Shown piece after piece: positions 54,059 to 64,000 of a stretch of DNA of 64,000 nt; the stretch's first letter is position 1, and every line of letters starts with the position of its first letter. Source of the stretch: Streptomyces sp. 135 (GTDB taxonomy: Bacteria > Actinomycetota > Actinomycetes > Streptomycetales > Streptomycetaceae); contig NZ_CP075691.1 of assembly GCF_020026305.1 (NCBI RefSeq), positions 1,426,001 to 1,490,000 on the forward strand. Reading direction: 5' to 3'. Below the pieces are notes generated by a model, which saw nothing but the letters and a program-made list of their open reading frames with translations, did no database searches and was not told the DNA's origin. Position numbers and translations under genes: made by a program.

Positions 54059-55165
54059 TCACAGCGCGAGCAGTTCCTTGGTCGTGATGGTGAGTAGCTC
54101 GGGTCCGCCGTCCGCCTCGGGGCGCACGACGAGCGTGTCATCGATCCGGACACCACCCCGGCCCGGGAGGTGAACCCCCGGTTCGACGGTGACCGGCACG
54201 CAAGCGTCCAGTTTACCCATGGCCGAGGGCGCCAGCTGCGGGTCCTCGTCGATTTCGAGCCCCACACCGTGTCCAGTCAGCGGAGCGAGCCCGTCCGCAT
54301 AGCCCGCGGAGTCCAGTGGATGACGTGCCGCCCGGTCCACGTCGCGGCAGGCCGCACCGGGTACGAGGGCCTCCCTGCCCGCCCGCTGAGCGGCGAAGAC
54401 GAGGTCGTACAGCTCGATCTGCCAGTCCGCGGGAGACGTCCCGATGACGAACGTACGCCCGATCTCGCAGCAGTATCCGCGGTAGCTCGCCCCCAGGCAG
54501 ACGGAGAGGAAGTCGCCCTCCTCCACCCGGCGGTCGGACGGCCGGTGGCCGCCCTTGCCGGAATTCGGCCCGGTGCCGACGGAGGTCGGGAAGGCGGGCC
54601 CGTCCGCGCCGTGGTCCACCAGGCGCCGCTCCAGCTCCAGCGCCAGATGCCGCTCCGTGCGCCCGACGAGGATGGACTCGAGCAGCTCCCCCAGCGCCTG
54701 GTCGGCGATCTCCGCGGCGATCCGCAGGCAGGAGATCTCCTCCTCGTCCTTGACGAACCGCAGCTGCTCCACCGCCCCGCCGAGGTCCACCAGCCGCAGC
54801 CCCGGCGCGACCGAGCCGAGCGCCCGGTGCCGGGCCACCGTCAGGTGGTGCTCCTCGACGGCCAGCGACTCGACTCCCTGTGCGGCGGCGAGCCCGGCCC
54901 CGGCGACGGCCGGGTCGGCGCCCGGCGCGGGCAGCAGCCGCGTCCGCAGCGCTTCGTCGGGCCGCCCCTCGCCCGGCAGGTCACCGGGTGGGCGCCCGCA
55001 CAGCAGGACGTCCTCGTCCGTGCCGACCAGGAGCACGGCGCCGCGGGGCGCCGCTCCGGCGAGATAGCGGACGTTGGCGGGCCGGGAGATCAGCGCCGCC
55101 GCACCACCACCCGCGGCACACCGCTCCCTCACCCGCTCCCTGCGGACCGCGTACACCTCTGACAT
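54059..55165 (-). CDS. Aminopeptidase P (M24) family protein with altered metal site
   Basis: The 368-residue protein has an N-terminal creatinase-like domain and a C-terminal pita-bread fold. Against the canonical five ligands D, D, H, E, E it shows Cys223 (SVCLGA for VDxGA), Glu234 (CEIGRT for SDxTRT), His299 (TGHGVGL), Glu328 (VEPGV) and Asp342 (GVRIDDT for GVRIEDT). Three of five are changed, so normal dinuclear-metal proline peptidase activity is doubtful. It lies 57 bp upstream of efp, the usual Xaa-Pro peptidase-efp-nusB order. Confidence 0.85.
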   Translation of the reverse strand: MSEVYAVRRERVRERCAAGGGAAALISRPANVRYLAGAAPRGAVLLVGTDEDVLLCGRPPGDLPGEGRPDEALRTRLLPAPGADPAVAGAGLAAAQGVESLAVEEHHLTVARHRALGSVAPGLRLVDLGGAVEQLRFVKDEEEISCLRIAAEIADQALGELLESILVGRTERHLALELERRLVDHGADGPAFPTSVGTGPNSGKGGHRPSDRRVEEGDFLSVCLGASYRGYCCEIGRTFVIGTSPADWQIELYDLVFAAQRAGREALVPGAACRDVDRAARHPLDSAGYADGLAPLTGHGVGLEIDEDPQLAPSAMGKLDACVPVTVEPGVHLPGRGGVRIDDTLVVRPEADGGPELLTITTKELLAL

Positions 55166-55257
55166 GGGGCGAGCCTATGAGCGCCACGGCGACCCGGCCC
55201 GGTCAGCGCGTCCGACCGGGCGGCGGGCCCTTCCCTACGACTGCGGTGGGCCCTGCG

Positions 55258-56193
55258 CTACCACTGCGGCGGGCTCGCGATGGCGCGGGCCAGGACGTCG
55301 TCCAGGACGCGGGCCGTGGCGGGAACGTCCATCTGGGAGTTGTCGATGATGGGCAGGCCCGAGCCGTACCAGCCGGCCATGCGGCCGTGGATGCGGGCCA
55401 CTTCCTCGTCGGTGAGGCGGCGGTTGCCGCTGCGCTCGGCGTTGCGCTCCAGGACTACTTCCAGGCCCGGCAGGAGCACGACGGGCAGCAGCCCCGGCCC
55501 CACGTGGCGCTTCCAGCCGCCGAGGCCCACGACCGGGCGGTCGGGGAAGACGGCGTCGTCGAGGATGCACGATATGCCGTTCGCCAGGAAGTTCCGCGCG
55601 GCGAAGCCGCAGGTGCGGCGGGCCAGGCGGTACTGCGCCTCCGAGTGGTCGTTCCAGCCCGACTGGGGGTCGGCGAACCCGGAGCGGACCCATTCGCGTA
55701 CGTCGTCGAGGCTGATGTGGGCCGTCGGGACGCGCCGGTGCTCGGCCCAGAACTTGGCCACGCTCGTCTTGCCCGCGCCCGCAGGGCCGATGAGCAGCAC
55801 GGCGAGCGTCGTGGCGCCGGAGTCGGCCTGCGCCGTGCCCTGCGGGGGGCTCGGCATCGCGACGGGGCCGCCGGGCGGCAGCTGGATGTGTCCCGTGGTG
55901 TCCGGGGTCGGCGGCACGGGGCCCGGCCCCAGCTGAAGGGTGGCGGGCGCCTGGCCCTGCGGGCGGGGCGGCGGCGCCGACGCGGGGGGAGCGTGGCCCG
56001 GGGCGTGCGGAGGCTGTCCCTGGGTGTGCGGGGCCTGTCCCTGGGTGTGCGGGGCGGCGGGAGTGCCCGCGAAGCCCGGCGCGGGGGGCTGCGGGGCCCC
56101 GGGCGGTTGCTGTGCGGCCGGGGACCAGCCGGTGGCCGGTCCGTGCCCCGGCTGATGGGGCGGCGGCAGCGGAGACCCCACTGCGTGCTGCAT
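55258..56193 (-). CDS. P-loop ATPase/kinase-like protein with Pro/Gln-rich N terminus
   Basis: The 311-residue protein has a low-complexity Pro/Gln/His/Gly-rich first 125 residues (with HTQGQAP repeats). A kinase-like AAA domain follows with Walker A GPAGAGKTS (136-144), ISLDDVREW, and a C-terminal helix pair (RRLTDEEVARIHGRMAGW). The domain resembles small phosphotransferases rather than large AAA machines. Function is unknown. It lies between the aroB terminator and the peptidase gene in the conserved shikimate-efp region. Confidence 0.75.
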   Translation of the reverse strand: MQHAVGSPLPPPHQPGHGPATGWSPAAQQPPGAPQPPAPGFAGTPAAPHTQGQAPHTQGQPPHAPGHAPPASAPPPRPQGQAPATLQLGPGPVPPTPDTTGHIQLPPGGPVAMPSPPQGTAQADSGATTLAVLLIGPAGAGKTSVAKFWAEHRRVPTAHISLDDVREWVRSGFADPQSGWNDHSEAQYRLARRTCGFAARNFLANGISCILDDAVFPDRPVVGLGGWKRHVGPGLLPVVLLPGLEVVLERNAERSGNRRLTDEEVARIHGRMAGWYGSGLPIIDNSQMDVPATARVLDDVLARAIASPPQW

Positions 56194-56267
56194 CCGGTGC
56201 CACTCCGTCTCGTGCGACTGACGCTGGTCGGGCGGCGGCCGGGCCGCCCGTTACCGAACGGTACCGT

Positions 56268-56297
56268 CCCCGGCCGCCGTTGTGTGAACGGCCGGGG
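56268..56297 (-). terminator. Hairpin after aroB
   Basis: CCCCGGCCG (56268-56276) and CGGCCGGGG (56289-56297) form a 9-bp perfect stem 47 bp after the aroB stop. It separates the shikimate operon from the ATPase gene. Confidence 0.6.
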
Positions 56298-56343
56298 AGG
56301 CACTGAAGTGCCCGTGGCCGGAACACCGGCCTCGCAAGGGGAG

Positions 56344-59134
<2,791 letters not shown>

Positions 59135-59314
59135 CGGTGCTCCTCATGCTCGCGCCTGGAACTGCGGTCTTCGACGGCGCGGCCGGGTGCGCGGCCCTGG
59201 CCCGCCGCCCCCGATCCTCCCACGTCCCCGGGGCGCCCCCGGCCTCCGGTCCACCAGGCGGACGCCGCGCCCATCCTCCGGACACGGCGTCGACGCGTCC
59301 CGGGGTCCCCGGGG

Positions 59315-60145
59315 CTATCGCTCGGCGAGCGCGTGCTCCCCCGCCTTGCGCATCGCGTCCAGCGGCGCGGGGCCGCGGCCGGTCATCTGCTCGACCTGGA
59401 GCACGGCCTGGTGCACGAGCAGGTCGAGCCCGCTGACGACCGCCCCGCCGTACGCCGACCAGCGGGCCGCCAGCTCGGTGGGCCACGGGTCGTACAGCAC
59501 GTCGAAGAGGGTCGCCGGACGCTCGGGCACCAGGCCCGACAGCGCGTCCGTGGCGCCCGCCGGGGTCGTGGCGATCACCAGCGGCGCGCTCAGCGCCTCG
59601 CGGGCGTCCTCCCAGTCCTCGGTCCTGACCTCCACGTCGAGCCGCTCGCCCCACTGCCGCATCTCGGCCGCGCGGGCGTCACTGCGTACGTACGCGACGA
59701 CCTCGCCGGTGCAGATCCGCGCGAGGGCGGCGAGCGCGGACGACGCGGTGGCGCCGGCGCCGAGGATCGCGGCGGAGTCGACCTGCTCGATGCCGCGTTC
59801 GCGCAGCGCGGCGACCATGCCGGGGATATCGGTGTTGTCACCGACCTTCCGGCCGTCCTCGCCGAACACGACGGTGTTCACGGCCTCCACGGAGGCGGCG
59901 GTCCCGCTGACCTCGTCGAGCAACGGAATGATCGCCCGCTTCAACGGCATCGTCAGGGAAAGCCCCGCCCATTCCGGGCCGAGTTCCCCGACGAATCCGG
60001 GCAGGGCCGCCTCGTCGATCTCGAAACGATCATACGTCCAGTCGGTCAGCCCGAGTGCCTCATAAGCGGCGCGGTGCAGCACCGGAGAGAGGGAGTGGGC
60101 GATCGGGGAGCCGAGGACGGCGGCTCGACGCTGTGGCGCGCTCAT
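59315..60145 (-). CDS. aroE: Shikimate dehydrogenase
   Basis: The 276-residue protein has VLGSPIAHSLSPVLHRAAYEALG, the catalytic Lys region SLTMPLKRAI, NTDIPGM and the Rossmann loop ILGAGATASSALAAL. It reduces 3-dehydroshikimate with NADPH. The ATG overlaps the mltG stop by 4 nt. Confidence 0.95.
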   Translation of the reverse strand: MSAPQRRAAVLGSPIAHSLSPVLHRAAYEALGLTDWTYDRFEIDEAALPGFVGELGPEWAGLSLTMPLKRAIIPLLDEVSGTAASVEAVNTVVFGEDGRKVGDNTDIPGMVAALRERGIEQVDSAAILGAGATASSALAALARICTGEVVAYVRSDARAAEMRQWGERLDVEVRTEDWEDAREALSAPLVIATTPAGATDALSGLVPERPATLFDVLYDPWPTELAARWSAYGGAVVSGLDLLVHQAVLQVEQMTGRGPAPLDAMRKAGEHALAER

Positions 60146-62004
60146 TGCCCCTTCAGGTATTTCTCGCGGTTTCGGTTCTGCTCTTCGTTGGTCTCGGCGA
60201 AAAGCGTCTTGTCCTCGCTGATCGAGACGAAGTAGTACCAGTTCCCCTCGGCCGGGTGCAGCGCCGAATTCAGCGCGACCTCGCCGGGGTTGCTGATCGG
60301 CCCGGGCGGCAGGCCCTTGACCTTGTAGGTGTTGTACGGGTCCTTGATCTTGCGCAGCTCGTCGACCGAACCGATGGCGAGCTTGGACTCGCCCCTGAGG
60401 TAGTTCACCGTGGAGTCGAAGTCCAACAGGCCGTACGTCTCGGTGTTGTTGGGCTTCAGGCGGTTGTAGACGACCGTCGCGACCTTGTCGAAGTCGTGCT
60501 TGTGCTTGCCCTCCGCCTGGACCAGGCTCGCCACCGTGAGGACTTCCAGCGGGTCCTTCAGATCCAGCTCGGCGGCCTTCGACGCGAGGCCGAGTTCCTC
60601 GTACTTCTCATTGGCCTGGGCGACCATCTTGCGCAGGACGTCATCGGGCTTCTGCCCCGGGGCGACCGGATAGCTGGCGGGGAAGAGGAATCCTTCCAGC
60701 GGGTCCTTGATGTCCCCGTTGGTATTGGCCCACTTCGGAAGACCGAGGGTCTTCCATTCCTTCTTGGCGACCTTTTCCGTCGTACCAGAGGACACTTTGA
60801 GACGGGCGTCGATCATTTTGTAGACCCATGCGTTCCGCTTGCCCTCGGGAATGATGAGGTTGGCGCGGCTCTTGGGGTCGAGCATCAATTCGACGGCGCT
60901 CGCCGCCGACATGTGCTTCTTGAGGACGTAGACGCCCGCCTGAATGGACTGGCCCTGCGGATGCTTGCCCTGGGCGGAGACGAAGGCGTCGACGCTCTTC
61001 ACGACACCGGCGTCCTTCAGTTTCTGACCGATGGCATAACCGAGGGAGTGCTTGGGGACGTCGACGGTGACCGTGCCCGAGCCCTCGCCCGCGTAGTCCG
61101 GCGCCGTGCCGAAACGGTCCTGGTAGAACTGGTAGCCGAAGTAGCCGACCCCGCCGAGGCCGCCCGCGAAGACGAGCGTCACGACCAGGCAGGCACAGCC
61201 GCTGCGCCGCTTCTGCGATTTCTTGCCGCCCCGGCCCCCGCGCCGGTCCCCGCGGCCACCTCGGCGGCCGGGCTCATCGTCGTCGTCCTCGTCGCCGCCC
61301 GCGAAGAAGGCGTGCTCGCCTCGGTCCGGCCCCGGGTCCCAGTCCGTCTCGGCGTCGGGCGCCGCCTCGGGCTCCGGGTCGGGCCGGCGGCGGGTGGGCG
61401 GCTCCGGCGGCGCGTAGGCGTCGGGCGTTGCGTAGTAGTCGGGGCCCTCTTGGCCGTAACCGGCCTGCTGGCCGGCGTAGGGGTCCATCGGATCGGTGTA
61501 GGGGGCCTGGCCCTGCTGCCCGGTGTCCCACCCGCCGCTGGGCGCGTCCTGCCCGCCGTTGTGGTGCGGGTCCGCTCCCCCGCCGTAGCCACCGTCATAA
61601 CCCTGGTGACCCTGGCCCTGGTCGGAGCCGCCGCCGTTGTACTGATCCGACCCGCCGTTGTGCCCCTGGTCGGGCCCGCCGTTGTGGCCGTGGTGGTCGG
61701 AGTCACCGTTGTAGCCCTGGTCGGAGCCGTTGTACGCCTGAGCGGGGCCGCCCTCGTACTGCTGCTGCCCCCCCTCGTGGCCCTGCGCGCCGTACGCGGC
61801 GGCCTGCTGCTGCCCGGTGCTCCAGTCGCCGCCGTACTGCGACTGCTGTGGCTGCTGATGCTGATGCGGCTGGTGGTACTGCCCCTGGCCGCCGTAGGGG
61901 GACTGGCCGCCCGCGGGCTGCTGTCCTCCCCATCCGCTGTCCCCGTACAACGGGTCCTCCGGATGCCACGGTTCGGAGCCTGGGCCCCGGCCATACTCAG
62001 TCAT
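60142..62004 (-). CDS. mltG: Endolytic peptidoglycan transglycosylase MltG with long low-complexity N terminus
   Basis: The 620-residue protein has a cytoplasmic Gln/Asn/Gly/His/Tyr-rich tail of about 200 residues with NGGSDQ-type repeats, then acidic and basic patches. One transmembrane helix follows (about 268-292), then a LysM-like subdomain and the YceG catalytic domain with Glu437 in LEGFLFPASYPV. MltG cuts nascent glycan strands near the membrane and sets glycan length. ATG 62004 has GGGG upstream. It overlaps aroE by 4 nt. The low-complexity tail looks prion-like in composition and is far longer than in E. coli MltG. Confidence 0.94.
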   Translation of the reverse strand: MTEYGRGPGSEPWHPEDPLYGDSGWGGQQPAGGQSPYGGQGQYHQPHQHQQPQQSQYGGDWSTGQQQAAAYGAQGHEGGQQQYEGGPAQAYNGSDQGYNGDSDHHGHNGGPDQGHNGGSDQYNGGGSDQGQGHQGYDGGYGGGADPHHNGGQDAPSGGWDTGQQGQAPYTDPMDPYAGQQAGYGQEGPDYYATPDAYAPPEPPTRRRPDPEPEAAPDAETDWDPGPDRGEHAFFAGGDEDDDDEPGRRGGRGDRRGGRGGKKSQKRRSGCACLVVTLVFAGGLGGVGYFGYQFYQDRFGTAPDYAGEGSGTVTVDVPKHSLGYAIGQKLKDAGVVKSVDAFVSAQGKHPQGQSIQAGVYVLKKHMSAASAVELMLDPKSRANLIIPEGKRNAWVYKMIDARLKVSSGTTEKVAKKEWKTLGLPKWANTNGDIKDPLEGFLFPASYPVAPGQKPDDVLRKMVAQANEKYEELGLASKAAELDLKDPLEVLTVASLVQAEGKHKHDFDKVATVVYNRLKPNNTETYGLLDFDSTVNYLRGESKLAIGSVDELRKIKDPYNTYKVKGLPPGPISNPGEVALNSALHPAEGNWYYFVSISEDKTLFAETNEEQNRNREKYLKGQ

Positions 62005-62128
62005 CGATCCCCTACATGCCGCGAGGCGGGGCCGCCGTTGGGATGGCCGGGCAACCGTTCCGCCTCTTGATGCTGTGCGGCAGCTGTTCGAACGCCGCCG
62101 CATCGCGCGGAACGTTACCGTATCGCGA

Positions 62129-62623
62129 TCAGATGACCACTTCGACGCCCTCGCCGGGTGCCTTCCCTGACGCCCGTTCGGACTCCAGGGCCTGCTGAAG
62201 GATGATCACGGCCGCTGCCTGATCGATGACGGACCGGCCCTTTTTGGACTTCACGCCCGAGGCGCGCAGGCCCTGACTGGCCGTCACTGTGGTCATCCTC
62301 TCGTCCACGAGCCTCACCGGGATGGGGGCGACCACGCGGGCGAGCTGCTGCGTGAACACGCGGATCTTCGCGGCCGCCGGGCCCTCGCGCCCGTTGAGGG
62401 AGCGAGGGAGGCCGACGACGATCTCGATCGGCTCGTACTCGTCGACGAGCTGCTTCAAACGGCGCTGGGCCGCCGGGACATCACGCCCCGGCACCGTCTC
62501 CACCGGCGTGGCGAGGATCCCGTCGGGGTCGCACGAGGCGACCCCGATCCGGGCGTCACCGACGTCGATGGCCAGCCGCCGGCCCCTGCGCATGCCCGGG
62601 GCCGGCTGGGCGGGCCCGGTCAT
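62129..62623 (-). CDS. ruvX: RuvX/YqgF Holliday-junction-resolvase-like protein
   Basis: The 164-residue RNase H-fold protein has AIDVGDARIGVA with catalytic Asp20, VVGLPRSLNGREG and VRLVDERMTTVTA. It is implicated in pre-16S rRNA maturation and junction resolution. The ATG overlaps the last base of the alaS stop. Confidence 0.93.
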   Translation of the reverse strand: MTGPAQPAPGMRRGRRLAIDVGDARIGVASCDPDGILATPVETVPGRDVPAAQRRLKQLVDEYEPIEIVVGLPRSLNGREGPAAAKIRVFTQQLARVVAPIPVRLVDERMTTVTASQGLRASGVKSKKGRSVIDQAAAVIILQQALESERASGKAPGEGVEVVI

Positions 62624-64000
62624 CAGGCCGTCTCGGTGACGAGGCGCTCGACGGCGGCGATGGCGTCGCCGATCGCGGCCGGGTTCTGGCCGCCGCCCTG
62701 GGCGACGTCCGGCTTGCCGCCGCCACCGCCGCCGAGGGTCTTGGCGGCCGTACGGACCAGGTCGCCGGCCTTGAGGCCGCGCTCACGGGCGGCTTCGTTG
62801 GTGGCGGTGACCGTGAGCGGCTTGCCGTTGGCCGTCGTGAAGAGCGCGACCACGGCGGGGCGGTCGCCGGGGATGCGGCCGCGCACGTCGAGGACGAGCC
62901 TGCGCAGGTCGTCGGCGCCCGTGCCGTCCGGCACCTGGCCGGTGACGAGGGCGACGCCGCGTACGTCCTTGGCGGAGTCGACGAGACCGGCGGCGGCCGC
63001 GAGGACCTTCTCCGCGCGGAACTTCTCGATCTCCTTCTCGGCGTCCTTCAGCTTGGCGAGCATGCCGGAGATCTTCTCGGGCAGCTCCTCGGAGCGGCCC
63101 TTGACCAGCTCCTGGAGCTGGGCGACGACGGTGTGCTCCTTGGCGAGGAAGTTGTACGCGTCGACGCCGACCAGGGCCTCGATGCGGCGCACGCCGGAGC
63201 CGATGGAGGACTCGCCGAGCAGCTTGACCAGGCCGAGCTGGGCGGTGTTGCGCACATGCGTACCGCCGCACAGTTCCTTGGAGAAGTCGCCGATGGTGAC
63301 GACGCGCACGCGCTCGCCGTACTTCTCGCCGAACTCGGCGATCGCGCCCTGCTTCTTCGCCTCGTCGATGGACATGACCTCGGCCTGGACGTCCAGCTCG
63401 TGGGCGAGGACCTCGTTGATCTTCTGCTCGACGTCCGTCATCACGGCCGTGGGCACGGCGGACGGCGAACCGAAGTCGAAGCGGAAGCGGCCGGGCTGGT
63501 TCTCCGAACCGGCCTGGGCGGCCGTGGGGCCGAGCGCGTCGCGCAGCGCCTGGTGCGTGAGGTGCGTGGCGGAGTGGGCGCGGGCGATGGCGCGGCGGCG
63601 GTGCGAGTCGATCGAGGCCCACACCGGGGCGCCGACGGTGATCTCGCCGACCTGGACGACACCCTTGTGGACGTGCACGCCGGGGACCGGCTTCTGCACG
63701 TCACGGACCTCGACGATGGCCCCGCTGTCCAGGCGGATGCGGCCGGTGTCGCCGATCTGGCCGCCGCCCTCGGCGTAGAACGGGGTGCGGTCGAGGACGA
63801 TCTCGACGTCGTCGCCCTCGGTGGCGGCGGGCGAGGAGACGCCGTTGACCAGCAGGCCGACGATCACGGCCTCGTTCTCGGTGAGGGAGTAGCCCGTGAA
63901 GTCGGTGGCGCCCGCGGCGTCGGCGATCTCACGGTAGGCGAGCAGGTCGGCGTGGCCCGTCTTCTTGGCCTGGGCGTCGGCCTTGGCGCGCTCGCGCTGC
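62623..64000 (-). CDS. alaS: Alanyl-tRNA synthetase, C-terminal part (5' end outside window)
   Basis: About 458 residues are visible. They include the editing domain metal motifs AHSATHLTH (HxxxH) and ELCGGTH (CxxxH) that hydrolyse Ser- and Gly-tRNA(Ala). A coiled-coil linker ([16 protein letters not shown]) and the C-terminal DHHA1/C-Ala domain ([15 protein letters not shown]) follow. The frame stays open to the right edge, where the catalytic and tRNA-recognition domains lie. It is the first gene of alaS-ruvX-mltG-aroE. Confidence 0.96.
   Translation of the reverse strand, partial: QRERAKADAQAKKTGHADLLAYREIADAAGATDFTGYSLTENEAVIVGLLVNGVSSPAATEGDDVEIVLDRTPFYAEGGGQIGDTGRIRLDSGAIVEVRDVQKPVPGVHVHKGVVQVGEITVGAPVWASIDSHRRRAIARAHSATHLTHQALRDALGPTAAQAGSENQPGRFRFDFGSPSAVPTAVMTDVEQKINEVLAHELDVQAEVMSIDEAKKQGAIAEFGEKYGERVRVVTIGDFSKELCGGTHVRNTAQLGLVKLLGESSIGSGVRRIEALVGVDAYNFLAKEHTVVAQLQELVKGRSEELPEKISGMLAKLKDAEKEIEKFRAEKVLAAAAGLVDSAKDVRGVALVTGQVPDGTGADDLRRLVLDVRGRIPGDRPAVVALFTTANGKPLTVTATNEAARERGLKAGDLVRTAAKTLGGGGGGKPDVAQGGGQNPAAIGDAIAAVERLVTETA

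Overview
The window is high-GC DNA with GTG/TTG starts, strongly G/C-ending codons and a gene order typical of Streptomyces. About 28.9 kb is accessory DNA: the upstream part of a modular type I polyketide synthase (PKS) locus with a deoxysugar and glycosyltransferase operon. The remaining ~35 kb is the conserved Streptomyces block alaS-ruvX-mltG-aroE-aroC-aroK-aroB-efp-nusB-bldD-pyr operon-mihF-gmk-rpoZ-coaBC-metK-priA-fmt-rsmB-rpe.

Region 1 (1-23107, minus strand). Read right to left, three PKS genes encode a KSQ-AT-ACP loading module, module 1 (KS-AT-ACP, no reductive domain), module 2 (KS-AT-KR-ACP), module 3 (KS-AT-DH-ER-KR-ACP), module 4 (KS-AT-KR-ACP) and the start of module 5, cut by the left edge. 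Most ATs carry GHSQGE and YGSH, pointing to methylmalonyl-CoA. The predicted chain is propionate-primed and keeps an ethyl ketone at its far end. Three lesions interrupt the PKS frames: a 1-nt-type frameshift near 16.86 kb, a shortened and frameshifted KR2 core near 13.3 kb, and a 1-nt-type frameshift near 5.94 kb. They are either assembly errors in repetitive DNA or real decay. Long AT tracts are almost identical between modules.

Region 2 (23108-28962). A 461-bp divergent control region holds a Crp-type palindrome and a strong promoter. It leads into a plus-strand operon: NDP-hexose 2,3-dehydratase, 3-ketoreductase, 4-ketoreductase, glycosyltransferase and type II thioesterase. This fits attachment of a 2,6-dideoxyhexose of the D-olivose type. 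Sugar activation, 4,6-dehydration, regulators and the rest of the PKS are not in the window. The ethyl-ketone polypropionate end plus an olivose-type cassette suggests a venturicidin/irumamycin-like macrolide (inference). TTA codons occur in the loading PKS gene and two sugar genes, so bldA dependence is expected.

Region 3 (28963-64000). Core metabolism and information genes, nearly all minus strand: a barstar-like protein, a SorC-type regulator, rpe, rsmB, fmt, priA, metK, coaBC, rpoZ, gmk, mihF, a pyr operon (pyrR-pyrB-pyrC-PH-domain gene-carA-carB-pyrD-pyrF) with a PyrR-type RNA hairpin in its leader, plus-strand bldD, nusB, efp, an M24 peptidase-like gene, an ATPase gene, the shikimate cluster, mltG, ruvX and the 3' part of alaS. 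The developmental and antibiotic regulator bldD therefore lies about 24 kb from the sugar operon.
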